Positions 23,281 to 34,849 of a stretch of DNA of 64,000 nt are shown piece by piece. Numbering within the stretch: position 1 is the stretch's first letter; each line of letters starts with the position of its first letter. The notes beneath the pieces are model-generated. The model did no database searches, was not told where the DNA came from, and was given only the letters and a program-made list of their open reading frames with translations. This stretch comes from Ursus arctos (taxonomy: Eukaryota; Chordata; Mammalia; Carnivora; Ursidae), in contig NW_026622786.1 of the NCBI RefSeq assembly GCF_023065955.2, positions 47,106,938-47,170,937 on the forward strand, written 5' to 3'. The position numbers and the translations under genes are program-made.

Positions 23281-24165
23281 AGATAATTATAGCTTTAGAA
23301 ATGAGAAAACCTAAGTTCTTTTAAGTAATTCTTCATTATTCAGTGTGCTACCTTGAAAAAAACCACTTAACTTCTTTGGGACTAGTCATAAAATTATTTA
23401 AAATAATTATTCTTTAATTCGATGTAATTGGAACTGTTATTTTTGTGCTGCTGTTTAAAACAACTTTCTAAAGTAATTTCAGAAGATTTTTTCTTTCTTA
23501 AACTATGCCTAATTAAAAGAAAACCAATTTTCTGCAAAAGAAAATAATTGGATTGTAACAGATTTACAAGACCCACTACATCTGTCTTAAGAAATCTCAT
23601 AGTCTGCAGAATAAAGCCAGCTGGAGCGATAGCTCTGAGATATCCTGGATGGCAAAAGTGTGGGAATCATTTAAAAGTTCATTCTAGTTTCGCACAAAAT
23701 GATCATTCATTTATTTTTTTTTAATCCATCTATTCAGTAAGCATCCTGGGGTGCTAAAAATTACTAGGAGTTTCACCAAGTCGTAAGGTTATAATACATG
23801 TTCTCTGCTCTTAAGAAGATCATTTTATTATAATCACTTTAAAAAGAAACAATTACAAATAACACGACGAAGGTAACATAAAACAGGTATTGCACATTGG
23901 AAGGAAGCACATAGAATTGAACTTAGACCCTGCCCTTATTAAGTTCACAAAATCTCTCCTTCTTTTGATGTTCTATAGCGTTCTGTTCCTTTATGTCAAC
24001 TGACATAGTTTGCTTTTATTCTAGTTATTTATCTACTCATGCTACCTATCCCTGTAACTCCCTTTAGCTTATACATGTATATTATGTATCTATTACACTT
24101 TGATCTATACATTATATATCATATATGTGTATGTATTCACCTTGCATTGGATACCAAATCCACTT

Positions 24166-24191
24166 GATATATATATATATATATATATATA
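24166..24191. repeat. (TA)n microsatellite
   Basis: About 12 TA units directly before 'atcaaattaaaatt'. Confidence 0.95.
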
Positions 24192-24448
24192 ATCAAATTA
24201 AAATTAAGAATAAATTAAGATGTCTGTAAGAGTTATAGTCATACAAATCTAGAACAGAATCCAGTAAATCCAAATGCATATGAGACTCAAAGCCTTCCAA
24301 AAAAGCTAAGTAAATTCAAATAAATAACTGTGCTCAGGTATAAAACAAAAAACCAGATGCAGTCCCAGAATCTCTGAAAGGATCTTAATGGTGTATAGCG
24401 TTGTAGTGACTACATATTCAGCACAATCTGGTAAACTACGTGGCTTAC

Positions 24449-24565
24449 CTCTGAGATAAGGGCTAGCAGTGGCTCTTAGAATGAACCCGAGCCCCTGAGC
24501 TATTGCTCCGTGGGCTGCTGTAAACTGCGTGCATCTTCGTCCAGGCTTACTGATTAGTATTTTCC
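24449..24565 (-). other. Exon-like GC-rich block, minus strand
   Basis: On the minus strand a pyrimidine-rich stretch ending 'tttttgtgcacag' precedes 117 bases that end 'ctcagag' before 'gtaagc', giving good acceptor and donor signals. The block is about 51% G+C with four CpGs in AT-rich surroundings. One frame is open throughout with 1/1 phase (2 + 38x3 + 1 nt) and reads ...KILISKPGRRCTQFTAAHG.... The open frame runs past both edges (24306-24581). I do not recognise the peptide. It could be an unannotated exon, a lncRNA exon, a conserved regulatory element or coincidence. Confidence 0.25.
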
Positions 24566-24740
24566 CTGTGCACAAAAACAATATTTAAGAGGAAAGCATT
24601 TGGGGTTCAATCCTATTACTTTTATCATGGAAGTGTTTGCGGGTGGGGGGGAATCCAGGAACTTCAGAAGTTTTCCAAATTATTGCCTATGCTTTCTTGG
24701 ATTGTTTCCTGGCCTTTGTATTTTGGAAGGCTGTTGAGTG

Positions 24741-24960
24741 CAGGAGACAGAGTGTGGGCTCCAAAAGCATACAGGCCTGAATTTCAAAATAGGTTCTGTC
24801 ACTCACAATTGAACCACCTTAGAATTAACTCTAATCCTATTTCTCTGTAAAATAGGAACACAATTTATACCTCACACGTCGTGAGGTATAAATGCTGAAT
24901 TATGTTGAATGATTACATTAGAAATTCTTTATAAAGGGTGGTAGATAACAAATGTTACTT
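24741..24960 (+). repeat. MIR SINE, sense, with hairpin
   Basis: 'gtgtgggctccaaaagcata', 'tttctctgtaaaataggaac' and 'ttatacctcac...gtgagg' follow the MIR order. At 24864-24892 mutations have produced a perfect 12-bp inverted repeat around a 5-base loop. Confidence 0.75.
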
Positions 24961-24969
24961 TCTTCTTGC

Positions 24970-26460
24970 ATATTACATTAGTTACTTCCAGTTTAATTCC
25001 CTGTTCTTATCCAGGTCAGCCTGGGTTATTGTTGGTCAGTCTGGATTATTTTAAGATTGGAACTAAGATTCAAACTGATCAGTGATACAAGAAATTTATT
25101 TAATGAGTAAGGGCATTGAAACACAAAAAGGTAAGAGTACATGATCTCAGAATGAAAAGACCATTTCTTAAATTAAGAAAATTTAACTTTGTATAAAAGT
25201 CATGGCACTATTCTTGCTCTTCTCGTTTCTCTTTGGACCGAACAAAATGTCAGCCTGAATATGTATTCATGTTTAGACTAGATAACTTTGGAGGCCTGTT
25301 TTTACTGTGATATTCTTTGAGATTATTTCGGTCATGGACACTGGAGTTACTAGCAAATTACCTAAAAAATATAATGGTCACTTTATCCATGGTAAAAATC
25401 TAAAGGAGGAATTTTTAAATGACATATAAGTTAACTATTTTTTTCTGCATAACAGCTTTAGTAGAATAGTGTGGATGGATACGCAAGCTTATTGGACAAT
25501 AAAATATACATTTTCTGTGACTGCAAAATTTTAATTCATTAATGTGCTTGAAAGATAAAATGTCACACTAAATACTTTAAATTAAAAACAAAAATATCTG
25601 GCAAAACTGAGTAACTAATTTTAATTATACTTATAAAAACATCACAACAATGTCCTTTCAAATTCAGGGAGGTTGTTTATTTCCTAAAGTATTGAATTTT
25701 CTTTTAAAAAAATTTTGTTTTCTGGCTTAACTCATAATAGTGTGCCTCTATAAACTGTGTTACCTGGATGTTAGTAATAGTTGGAACAAATAAGGTGTTA
25801 GCTGTAACATTATAGGGAACATGGTCTTATTTATTTGAGTTTCTTAAAATAGATCCTTGGAAAATACTCTGTAATATAATTTTAATGACAACCAAATCCT
25901 TGAACTTTTTGTGTATTCCTTGGTGAAAGAACACCTTCATTTGTCATATTTCAGAGGACTCTTTATTGTCACATTACTGCTGACACTCAAGATCTGTGAA
26001 CAATTGTTAGGAAGAAAACTGCTTTTGTCGTAATGGATAAATAAGTAGTAAGCATTTCTGGCTTGATGGGTATGTTAGTTGAATGAAGAGCTACCTTTTA
26101 AAACCCAGAATCCACACTGGTTTAATGAAAATATAAGATGTTAATATTGCACTTATGAACTGGAAATTATTACTTAACACATTATTTAACTAAATCTTGG
26201 TATATAAATATGGCATTGGTAATATATCTAATGAAAAATCACTGTTTTAAAGGTTTCATAAATATTTAAATACCTTTACATAGTATGCCATGTACAGAAA
26301 TATACATGATTAATATAACTTAGAAAAGCCTTAAATAACCTACATTTTAAAGGGAGGCTAGTAGTAATAACAATAATGTAACTGGGAAATGTTACATCAG
26401 GTGTCCCAGAAAGCATTTTTCAAGTGAGTTTAAAAACAGAAATTCTTTGTAAGTAAGTGG
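24970..26460. other. Unique AT-rich non-genic DNA
   Basis: No gene or repeat was recognised. A small imperfect direct repeat, 'gtcagcctgggttatt' and 'gtcagtctggattatt', lies at about 25015-25052. Confidence 0.4.
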
Positions 26461-26464
26461 TATT

Positions 26465-26705
26465 GCATAATGCCTAAGTCTATAGTTTGTGGAACTCACC
26501 AGTCCTAGTTTTAATCCTTGTTATGCCACTTAACACTTGTGGGACTTCAAGCCAGCTCCTCCTACAGGCTTTGGGTTCCTCATATCAGAAGAGATATAAT
26601 AACCCCTATATCATAAGATTATTAACCAAGATAATGTTTGTACTGCAACATTCTTGGCAAAGAGTAAGCAGCCAATAAATAATAGTACTGTGATAATAAT
26701 GTTAA
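26465..26705 (+). repeat. MIR SINE, sense
   Basis: 'agtcctagttttaatccttg', 'ttatgccacttaacacttgt', 'ttgggttcctcatatcagaa' and 'gtaagcagccaataaataat' cover most of MIR. Confidence 0.8.
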
Positions 26706-26709
26706 TGCG

Positions 26710-27690
26710 TATCACTTTAAAATTTAAAAAGTTATATGGTTACATAAATTTCAGAAATGCTGCATACAAAAAAGATGAGCAGCTTTTTTTTTTTTTTCTT
26801 TAGCGGTCCTCAGAGCTTTTAAGATGCTAATGTGCTTTGCGAATCTTGAAAACTTCTACAGTTCCCAAATTTAATTAACTATGGAGCAACTTTTTTTCCC
26901 CCACAGAACATCTCTTGGGACTAGTGTTCTTCCCACACACTTTCTTAAATTATTTCTTAGGTAAACACCTACCTATTAATCATAATCCATGTAAAATTAA
27001 TATTACTTAGGTTTTCAACTGCTTGAAGTTTTAAAAAAATTTAAATACTAAATGTCAAATGTCAGAATAGTGAATGTTTTAAAAACTTTCTCATGAACAT
27101 GACAGCCTGATACCCAGAATTTTAAGAATAAAGTTTCCAACTGAACCAAAATTAGTCTTTCCATTCTAGAAGTGCCCATAATCACCAGAGCATAATATTC
27201 AATTCATACCTTCTGTTATTAACAACTTATTAATAAAGGAAATCTATTTACTTGTAGTTACTTTATGTTAGCAAAAGTATTATAGTGCTTGAGATCATTA
27301 ACTGTCACAATTCTATTTAGATTTCAACAGTTTCTATTTTTGTAAGAAAATAATTTTAAAAACTAAGAAGTATTAAGATGGCTTTTATTTTGCCCTCCAA
27401 AAAAAAAAAAATCATAGATTACTTAGATAGCTGAGTATAAAACCTGGCTTTTGGAAAGGGTCGCTAGCTATATACAAACTTGAAATTTAAGCCTCGGAAT
27501 CTCGAATACAACGTTCAGCTTGTGTTACATTTATTCTAATTGGTCTGCTGACGTGCAGTTTGGAAAATACACTTTCACACTGCATCAGAGGGATACACTT
27601 TAAAAAAAAAAGCTCACTTCCTTTGCTTTCAGGAAAACTCTTTGATGCAGCACAAGACTCTGTGGTCTTATAGACATCCTACTCTCCATC
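26710..27690. other. Unique non-genic DNA
   Basis: No feature apart from short T and A runs at 26785 and 27401. Confidence 0.4.
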
Positions 27691-28110
27691 CCCATCACCA
27701 GAGCTCCCACTATGCAGTTCATCACTTTGGGCTCTCTCACCATTTTGAATTTTATAGGTCCCTGCCCTCTTTTTGTTATTTGTCTGCTCTCTTCAGCCTT
27801 TGTGTATATTGTTCTTATTGGCAGCTAACTACAATTCATCACTAAAGATTCCACTTAGACACCACTAGTTCTAGAAGCATTCTCTAGCTCCTGAATCAAA
27901 AACTGGGTTTAATGCCATTCAACTATGTTCCTGTTTCACAATTTTGCTTCTATTATTTTCAGGGCTCATGCTGTATTTTAATAAACTGGTGAGTCCCTAA
28001 GAATGTGAGTTTTTTGAGGGCAGATATTAAGCTGTGTTAATTCCTAGTGTCTCATTGGGATCTTGCTCATTGTGGTTATTTGTGATCAACCTCACTGAGT
28101 ATTAAGAAAT
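27690..28110 (+). repeat. Probable L2 LINE 3' region
   Basis: 'agaagcattctctagctcct' and 'aatgtgagttttttgagggc' followed by 'agatattaag' and 'cctagtgtctcattggg' are spaced as in the L2 3' end, but diverged. Confidence 0.45.
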
Positions 28111-28114
28111 CTTT

Positions 28115-29190
28115 CCATTAGTTGGATTAACCTTAAGAATTTGTGAGCCCTCCAAGTTTTCCATACAGTATCCGAGAGTGTTTGATCTATTAAGTCAGTA
28201 TTCCTATGTGAAGGACATTATATAACATTGAAAGATCGTCCTTTCAAACCCTAAGCTTGCCTTTCCCAGAGGTATCAGCTCACCCACTGATTTTCTGAAT
28301 TATTCTAATACCAACTGCGTCTTATTCAGGCACTTGCTGGTAATGAACTTCTCAGACATGCTGAGCCCAGTAATATGCTTTGAATTCTTATGTTCTCTCT
28401 CAGCCCCCTTTCTGGGTAGAGTCTCAGAGTGTTCATCAGCCCCCATGGTGCCTAAATTGATCTTCATTGACATGACCAAAATCCTGTAGAGGGTACTATA
28501 TTAGATAATTAAAATCAAAAAACAAAAACCACAAGAACTTGAAAGGAATATTAGTTTTAAATATGTACTTAATTTTTCTCCTGTTTTATTCTTTAGCCTA
28601 AATCAATCATTTTTATGGAAGCACCAATCCATTTTCTACTGTCAACTACACTGAAATGCTATTTTGGGGCCTCTTTTAAATAAGATGTCTCAGGACAAAG
28701 TAAAGGCTAGGACGCATATCGTTGTGAGTTGCCATGTGTTTATCTTAAAAAATCAAACTGTGGTCATGATTAGTTCCTATGCTTAAAGAAACTCCTCCGC
28801 TCCCACCCACCTAGTCCTCTCCCAGGGTTTCATCAGCAAATAAGTGCTCATGACCTTCTACACTTGTGCCAACATGACCCCTCAGGGTTGTGGCCAAAGT
28901 CAGGTTTCCTCTGAATGCCACACAATTCTGCTTACAGAGAATAAATCCTTTCTTTCCACTGTTCTGGTTTGGGTGGGCCTGTGGGGAAATGAGGGGAAAA
29001 AATAGAATATAGATAGCCAGGGGAGAATATTGCAATGCTTTAGTTGAGCCTGGCAGGTAGCTCGAGTTGTACACTGCACATAAGGCAAACTTTTCATTTT
29101 TATCCATTTTCATCATATTTTCCTTAGTGAACAGAAGGAGGAAAAAGAAAGAGTATGACTTTATACTAATTAGAAAAACAGAGATAAAAA
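28115..29190. other. Unique non-genic DNA
   Basis: No gene or repeat was recognised. A 133-codon minus frame at 28811-29212 has no identifiable domain. Confidence 0.4.
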
Positions 29191-29199
29191 TGGACATTT

Positions 29200-29690
29200 C
29201 GAAATTGGACATTTTATGGGGACCGTGTGTTCTTTCCTTTTCTTCTGTTTGTATTTAGCACTGTTTCCCCTACTTGCATCCTCACCTCATCTTATCGGCT
29301 GTCTGAGGCTGCGTCTGACCTATTGCATACACGGGGCGTGGCGTCTACAGGGGCAGCTGCTCTTCACAGCTGGCAGTACCGTGCTTTCACTGGGCTTCCC
29401 CCCCATGAAAAAAGGGAAAAGAAAACAAAACAAAACAACAAACACCTGTTTTGACTCCTCTCCCTTCCTTTTCTCCAGTTGCAAATTAAACTGACAAGCT
29501 GGCTGGACTGTGGCAGAGGGGACTTAGTTTTCAGTCAAATTATTTCTGTCTCTTTGCTGCCCGTGTATTCTATTCCTGTCAGTCCCTCCATGGATGCTTT
29601 TGACAGCTGGGGTTATTTTTATTGTGCATTCCAGTTTCTGCGTTTAGTAGCTAGGATTTTTTTTTTCACCTCCCCATTTAAGTAGCCTAG
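29200..29690. other. GC- and CpG-richer unique block
   Basis: A unique stretch that stands out from AT-rich surroundings. At 29295-29400 it holds several CpGs ('gctgcgtctgacc', 'acggggcgtggcgtc'), a GC/KLF-type box 'ggggcgtggc', E-boxes 'cagctg', and an '(aaaac)n' run at about 29424-29445. No repeat family fits. A conserved non-coding regulatory element is one reading; no exon could be established. Confidence 0.3.
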
Positions 29691-29729
29691 AATCACTGTC
29701 TAACCCCGAAGTTACCAAGATCTACCCCA

Positions 29730-29900
29730 GATTTCATTCATTCTTTGAGAACGTAAATGTCCATCATATGCCAGTGTTGCCAGGTATTGAGGCCAAAGAT
29801 GTGAATAACACATGGATCCTGTTATTGACTAGTTCAGTGTGTAATGGCCAGTTAGATACAAAAGGGGTGAATATGAGAGAGGTAGGGAGACAAATGTGGA
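29730..29900 (+). repeat. Old L1M-like repeat fragment
   Basis: 'ttcattcattctttgagaac' and 'atgccagtgttgccaggtat' recall the opening segment of the family at 12975. Weak match. Confidence 0.4.
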
Positions 29901-30488
29901 AGTCTTGAGTGGATCACCTCTCAGATTACACATGAATGGTCACAGAATGTTTCCTGCTCCAAGCATGAGGATGCTACTTGTATGTGTATAGATGACAGGA
30001 GGGTCTTTGAGGACTACTTTGTCCAAAGAACATTTTTATCTTGAGATTGTGCTTTTTATAAACAAACAAAAAATCCTGCATTTAAAAGTAGAATGATTAA
30101 AAAAAGAAGGAAGAAAAACATAAGTTGAGGAAACTATGCTAATTTTGGATTTAAATGAAATCAAAATTAGAATATTATATAAGGATCCATATGTTAACCT
30201 TCACGGAGATTGGGAGAACTTAGAAGAGGAACTGTCCCTGAAATGTAGAGGAAAATAGAATGGTTTGGGGAATCTCCAGGCCAGTTTCTGTAGTTGACAA
30301 TAAAGGAACTGCCTTACATTTGGGCTCTATTATTCCTGTTATGGAAGATAAGGAGAAGGATTCAGGAAAGAAATGTTAGATTTGTTAGTCATCTGCTACA
30401 AAACAATATCAATGCTTAAAATATTTTGACATTTAATCCATATTACGATTCTGTGAGGTTGATATTATTATTAACACTACTCCTTATG

Positions 30489-30623
30489 GCCTCCTTCCCT
30501 TCCTCCTTCCTTCCTTCCTTCCTTCCTTCCTTCCTTCCTTCCTCCCTCCCTCCCTCCCTCCCTTCCTCCCTCCCTCCCTTCCTCCCTTCTGCCTTCCTGC
30601 CTTCCCTCCTTCTTGTCTTCCTT
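30489..30623. repeat. (CCTT)n/(CCCT)n pyrimidine tract
   Basis: About 135 bases of almost pure pyrimidine on the plus strand, moving from 'ccttccttcc' to 'ccctccctcc' units. The plus frame through it (repeated Phe-Leu-Pro-Ser) is an artefact. Confidence 0.97.
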
Positions 30624-30984
30624 TATTCAGATGATAAATAGTTCAGATAGATTTAGTGATTCTTAGTGATGATATGGGCTAGGACCATATTTTAATGCAG
30701 ATATGTTTGACTTCACTTTTCACTAAAGTAATTTCTGAAACATCTGTGGTATAACCCAGGAGTATGCATTTGACAGAGACCATAGGAAATTCTAATGAAG
30801 ATGGTATAAAGGAGAAATATATGTTCTGACTCATATTTTGTGTTATCTTCACCTACAGTTCTGGGCAAGGTGCATGAAGCAGTGCCTTAATCATGACTGT
30901 ACAAAGTGTTGTACAAAGACCATTATATAGGCTAGGGCTTGACTTCCAGAGAATTTATTATCAGAGATGGTTATGAAAATTCAG

Positions 30985-31180
30985 AATAACAATATTTAAA
31001 ATGTATGTGCATTTACTGTATGTCAAGGCCTATAGTAAGTACTTTACATAGACTATCTCTTAATTCTTAAAATTAGAGGTCAGATCAACTTGAGATAGGT
31101 ACCATTTCTATTCTCCTTTGCAGATGAGAAATTTTGAGCTTAGTACAATAAAACAACGTGCCCTGTATCCTAGCTTTATG
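30985..31180 (-). repeat. MIR SINE, antisense
   Basis: 'tttactgtatgtcaaggcct', 'aagtactttacatagactat', 'taccatttctattctccttt' and 'gcagatgagaaattttgagc' follow the antisense MIR order. Confidence 0.75.
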
Positions 31181-31359
31181 TATAGGAAACTATAAAGGTA
31201 GAATAGGAAAATGTAATGCGTACTAACGGGTAGAGCACAAACAGAAAAAGTGCATGCATTTTATTAGAGTGAAAAAACAATGTTTTGTTGTGACAGTGAT
31301 GAGAGAGGCTCCATAGGAGTAGATTGGGGTTCCTGAAAGGAAATCTCTAACCTCTCTTT

Positions 31360-31460
31360 GATTAATCTATTTATCAACCATGTGGCCTTGGGTACATCAT
31401 GTCTACTAAACTCAATTTGCCATTCTATAAAAACATAGAAAGTAATTATTGACACCAAAA
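31360..31460 (+). repeat. MIR fragment, sense
   Basis: 'caaccatgtggccttgggta' followed by 'ctcaatttgccattctataa' is the MIR centre. Confidence 0.45.
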
Positions 31461-31464
31461 AGAA

Positions 31465-32240
31465 GCACCAATGAATTGTATATGCACACATTATATATGC
31501 TATTATTTCCTCATCTTAACAAAAGTGATGTTGGTCTTCTTTAAGTAAAATTCCAGAGGAAAACAAGCAAACATTTATTCAAGAAACAAGTAATACTGAG
31601 ACCCGTAGACTTACTTTTTTTAAATTCAGGATTTCATTATATCGCTTCTAGTTCTTTATCGTCCAGAGCGAGTCCCTGTGTCCTCATATGCCTAAGACAG
31701 TTCACTTGGCATATTTTCTTGAGAAATGAAGAAAATATGAGTCAGGCCCTTGACGAAGTATTAAGGTACTTATGAAGAAATAGCTAAAATTATATAGAAA
31801 ACGATAAAAATAGGAGAGACCAAAAAAGGATAGAAAATAACCTTTATCCTCAGAGTATGTTTTGTAGAATTAACTTAGGTTTTCTTTAAGCTTCCAAATT
31901 TAAAACATGTAGATTTTGAACAGAAGAAAATGATAGTAAATGTTGTTTTTTTAATAGTACAATTCGCTTTTATATAGGAAGCTGTAGTTTTGCCTCTCTG
32001 TTCTTTTTGTACTGGCTGCAATCCTTGATTTCTTAAATGAATTTTTCAGAGGGTGGCCATAGCACAATCGGGACCTTAGCATAGCAGAGGCAGGAAAAAA
32101 AAAAAGTCAAAGCAGGCATAGAGAATGACCTTCTTCAGGGACACCCTTGTTTCCCTTTCTGCCAATCCACTGAACTCACAGTGAGCTTGACCCAGGTGAC
32201 TGGTCAGGTTAGATAGGAAAGGAAAAACTTTATTTTTCTT
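31465..32240. other. Unique non-genic DNA
   Basis: No supportable feature. Confidence 0.35.
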
Positions 32241-32272
32241 CTTCCTCCTCCTTTTTTTTTTTTTTTTTTTTG
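32241..32272. repeat. Pyrimidine/poly-T tract
   Basis: 'cttcctcctcc' is followed by about 21 T. No SINE or LINE body could be attached on either side. Confidence 0.85.
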
Positions 32273-32850
32273 AATTTGCAAGGAGGAAAAAAAATGTTTT
32301 AAAAGGGCTTAATGCCTGAATTTACACCAGCAAGGTGATTTCAAAAGACCTCCAAACTGGGAGAAATATCTGAGAAGTTATGAAAGAAATGGTCATTTGT
32401 CTGTGAGCTCAAAGACATTTATGATTGCAAATAAATTCCTATCAGTATGTTTGCTTCTGGGGTACACCCAGATTAAATGGCACCCTTTCCTTTTTATTTT
32501 TAAATTGCCCCAATGTTAATGTTTATTTTCCTTTCTCATGAAAGGAAGAAGCTATTTATTTTTACATGGAGATTTTTGACCTTTGCAAGGAAAAGAATTA
32601 GGCCTCCAACAGTAAAGAAATATGTGGAGAAATGTAGGCTTATTAAAACATACAAAAACAAACACAAATGCACATCGTTAAATTTGATCTTAGTCATTCA
32701 CTTTACACTCATAAAAACGTGCTGGACACTGTACTTATCCCTGCTGTGCTCTGGAAGGGAGGTGAGGATCTGCTGCATAGGCTGTTCGACGTTGGGGCAG
32801 AGGGACTTGTTAAAGGCACTCTAATCTTGCCTTTGCAAGCCACCTTACTG

Positions 32851-33172
32851 TTTTTTTTTTTTTTTTTTTTCAAATAGTTTTTACTGCAGTAAATCATGAC
32901 AGTACTTTAGAAATGGAGAGTCCCCTCCACATTTGGGTTACTGGTATTGTTATTTTTAGTGGGACTTTTGGAAACACTTTTCTTCTGATTGAACCGTCGT
33001 TTTCCCTCATCACATTCTGCAGTTAGGTACTTGGCTAATTCCTGGGCGCTTAATGTCAAAGGTACCCGAATGGAGCCCTTACTTGCCTTCCTAACAGCCT
33101 CAGCAGTGTTAGGCTGGGTACTGACCAGGAGAGGATGGGAGGACAGTTGGTTTGGTGACACTGATACATATA
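32851..33172 (-). pseudogene. 5'-truncated retrocopy of an unidentified mRNA
   Basis: Read on the minus strand, an open frame ends at a TAA (32907-32909), is followed by about 36 bases with the variant polyadenylation hexamer AGTAAA, and then by 20 A residues (32851-32870). That layout is typical of a processed retrocopy made by L1 machinery. About 84 codons stay open, including the stretch KGSIRVPLTLSAQELAKYLT and a basic, Ser/Asn-rich end. Composition shifts to AT-rich upstream of about 33172, taken here as the truncation point. I could not identify the parent gene or find a target duplication, so it could also be a chance frame next to a poly-T tract. Confidence 0.45.
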
Positions 33173-33179
33173 GAGGAAA

Positions 33180-34395
33180 ATAGTTATTCTGATAGAACAT
33201 ATATTGCATTTTGTGGTGGAGAATTATGATTATAGGCATTTAAAATGCATGGAATGTTTCTGCTCTACCTACGTAGTCCGGAAGGCCTTTTTTTACACAA
33301 GGCTTATTTACTCTCGGAACTCTGAATTTACCATGTCATTTTAACACATTCTTGGGGCTGACAGAGCTGGAGATACTTTCATAGGCTAATGTAAGTGGAC
33401 ACACAGAAGTGCCAAAGTGCATTAGGAAAATGGAAATCTATTCTGCTTCACGGTTGAATTTACCCTTCTCCAGAGACTGAATTTATTTGCATATTTTATT
33501 TCAGATATATGTGAGTTACACTGAAGAAGGTCTGAAATTAAATAAATACCCCGATTAAATGACAGACGTAGCAATGGCAAATCTGGTAGCCTCACATAAA
33601 TATTTCTTTTCACAGAAATTTAAGTCTTTGTTACTTTTTTGGTTAAAAAAAAAAGGTACTCCAAAAATGAGTGAAATTTTATTGGAAAGGTTGGCCAGTG
33701 AAAGGTATATTTGATAATTACTATTTGCATTACTAATACATGAGAATTGAAAGATAAATTGAATCAAAATGTAGGTGATAATATTGTTGATTTCCCTAAG
33801 TGGTTCTTTCCTGAATCTGTGCATGGTTGTCTGCTGCTGATTATTTTGAAATATTGAAGTCATTGGGAACATGCTGGGGAATATCAGCTTAGTACTTAAA
33901 TGAAAGAAATAAGAAACTGAATTTATAAAAAAACAGACGTATTTATTATAACCATGTATTTATTATAACTCAGGTAAAACTCTTGAAAGCCATTCTTTTT
34001 CCAAGTTTTTAAAGTAATATTTTATAAATTTCAAATAAATAATAAATCTGGCATGTTTAATTATAAAACATGAATGCTTAATTTTAAAAAATTAACAGTT
34101 TTGATATTTTACCATATTCTTTAATAAGTATAATTTATAAAGACAAAGAATATATAGATGAAAGTGACTTCTAATACCAAATGAGTATTTCATCAATTAA
34201 GATTTGTACTTATGGCTTAAACTTGTGCATATATCTTAGTGATTGACTTCTCAATTTTGCATATACACGTTAAATATATATACACATACACACATATAAT
34301 GTATATACATGTAATGAATTGGGCAAAGGGAAAAGAAAAGAGAAGAATAAAATTGTGGCTTGAAGTAGTTATTGGTTAAAGGAAATTCATTCACC
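33180..34395. other. Unique AT-rich non-genic DNA
   Basis: Nothing recognised. A small A-run lies at 33645-33654, and an AT/CA-rich stretch at 34274-34312. Confidence 0.4.
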
Positions 34396-34400
34396 CCTAT

Positions 34401-34744
34401 TGCTATGAATTAAGTGTTTGTGCCCCCCCAAACATTCATATGTTGAAACTGTACTCCCTAATGTGATGGCATTTGGATATGGGACCTCTGGGAGATCATT
34501 AGACCAGGAAAGGAAAGCCCTTATGGTGGTATTAGTGCCCTCATAAGATGAGACAGGAGAGGTTGCTTCCTCCTTCCCTCTGCCATGTGAGAACACAGCA
34601 AACCAGAAAAAAAGCTCTCACCAGAAGCTGACTGTATTGGCACCCTTGTCTCAGACTTCTTAACCTCCAGAATGATGAGAAATAAATTTCTGTCATTTAA
34701 GCCACCCTGTCTATGGTATTAATTATAACAACTGAACTAAGACA
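34401..34744 (+). mobile_element. Solo LTR, ERVL-MaLR type
   Basis: It starts 'tgctatgaattaagtgtttg', has 'aacattcatatgttgaaact' near the 5' end, 'tgccatgtgagaacacagca' in the middle, 'aataaatttctgtcatttaa' as a polyadenylation region, and ends 'gaactaagaca', giving TG...CA ends. The 5-bp flanks 'cctat' and 'tctat' differ at one base, as expected for an aged 5-bp duplication. There is no internal retroviral sequence, so it is a solo LTR. Confidence 0.75.
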
Positions 34745-34795
34745 TCTATTTTTTCTAAACTTCTTTACTCCTCAACTAACAAGGCATGCTAATCT

Positions 34796-34796
34796 T

Positions 34797-34828
<32 letters not shown>

Positions 34829-34844
34829 GCACACACACACACAA
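34796..34844. repeat. (CT)n(CA)n compound microsatellite
   Basis: About nine CT units run straight into CA units with one 'cgca' interruption. Confidence 0.97.
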
Positions 34845-34849
34845 ACGGG

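Noticed and set aside
24490..24530. tRNA-promoter-like words ('tagctcaggggc', 'gggttcattct') on the minus strand
   Set aside because: The B-box lacks the invariant CC end and no cloverleaf can be drawn.
28811..29212. 133-codon minus frame, with a 43-nt exon-like piece at 28936-28978
   Set aside because: The short piece has acceptor and donor dinucleotides, but at 43 nt with no frame support or strong composition change it is easily chance; the long frame shows no domain.
30426..30641. Plus frame with repeated Phe-Leu-Pro-Ser units
   Set aside because: It is a translation of the CCTT/CCCT simple repeat.
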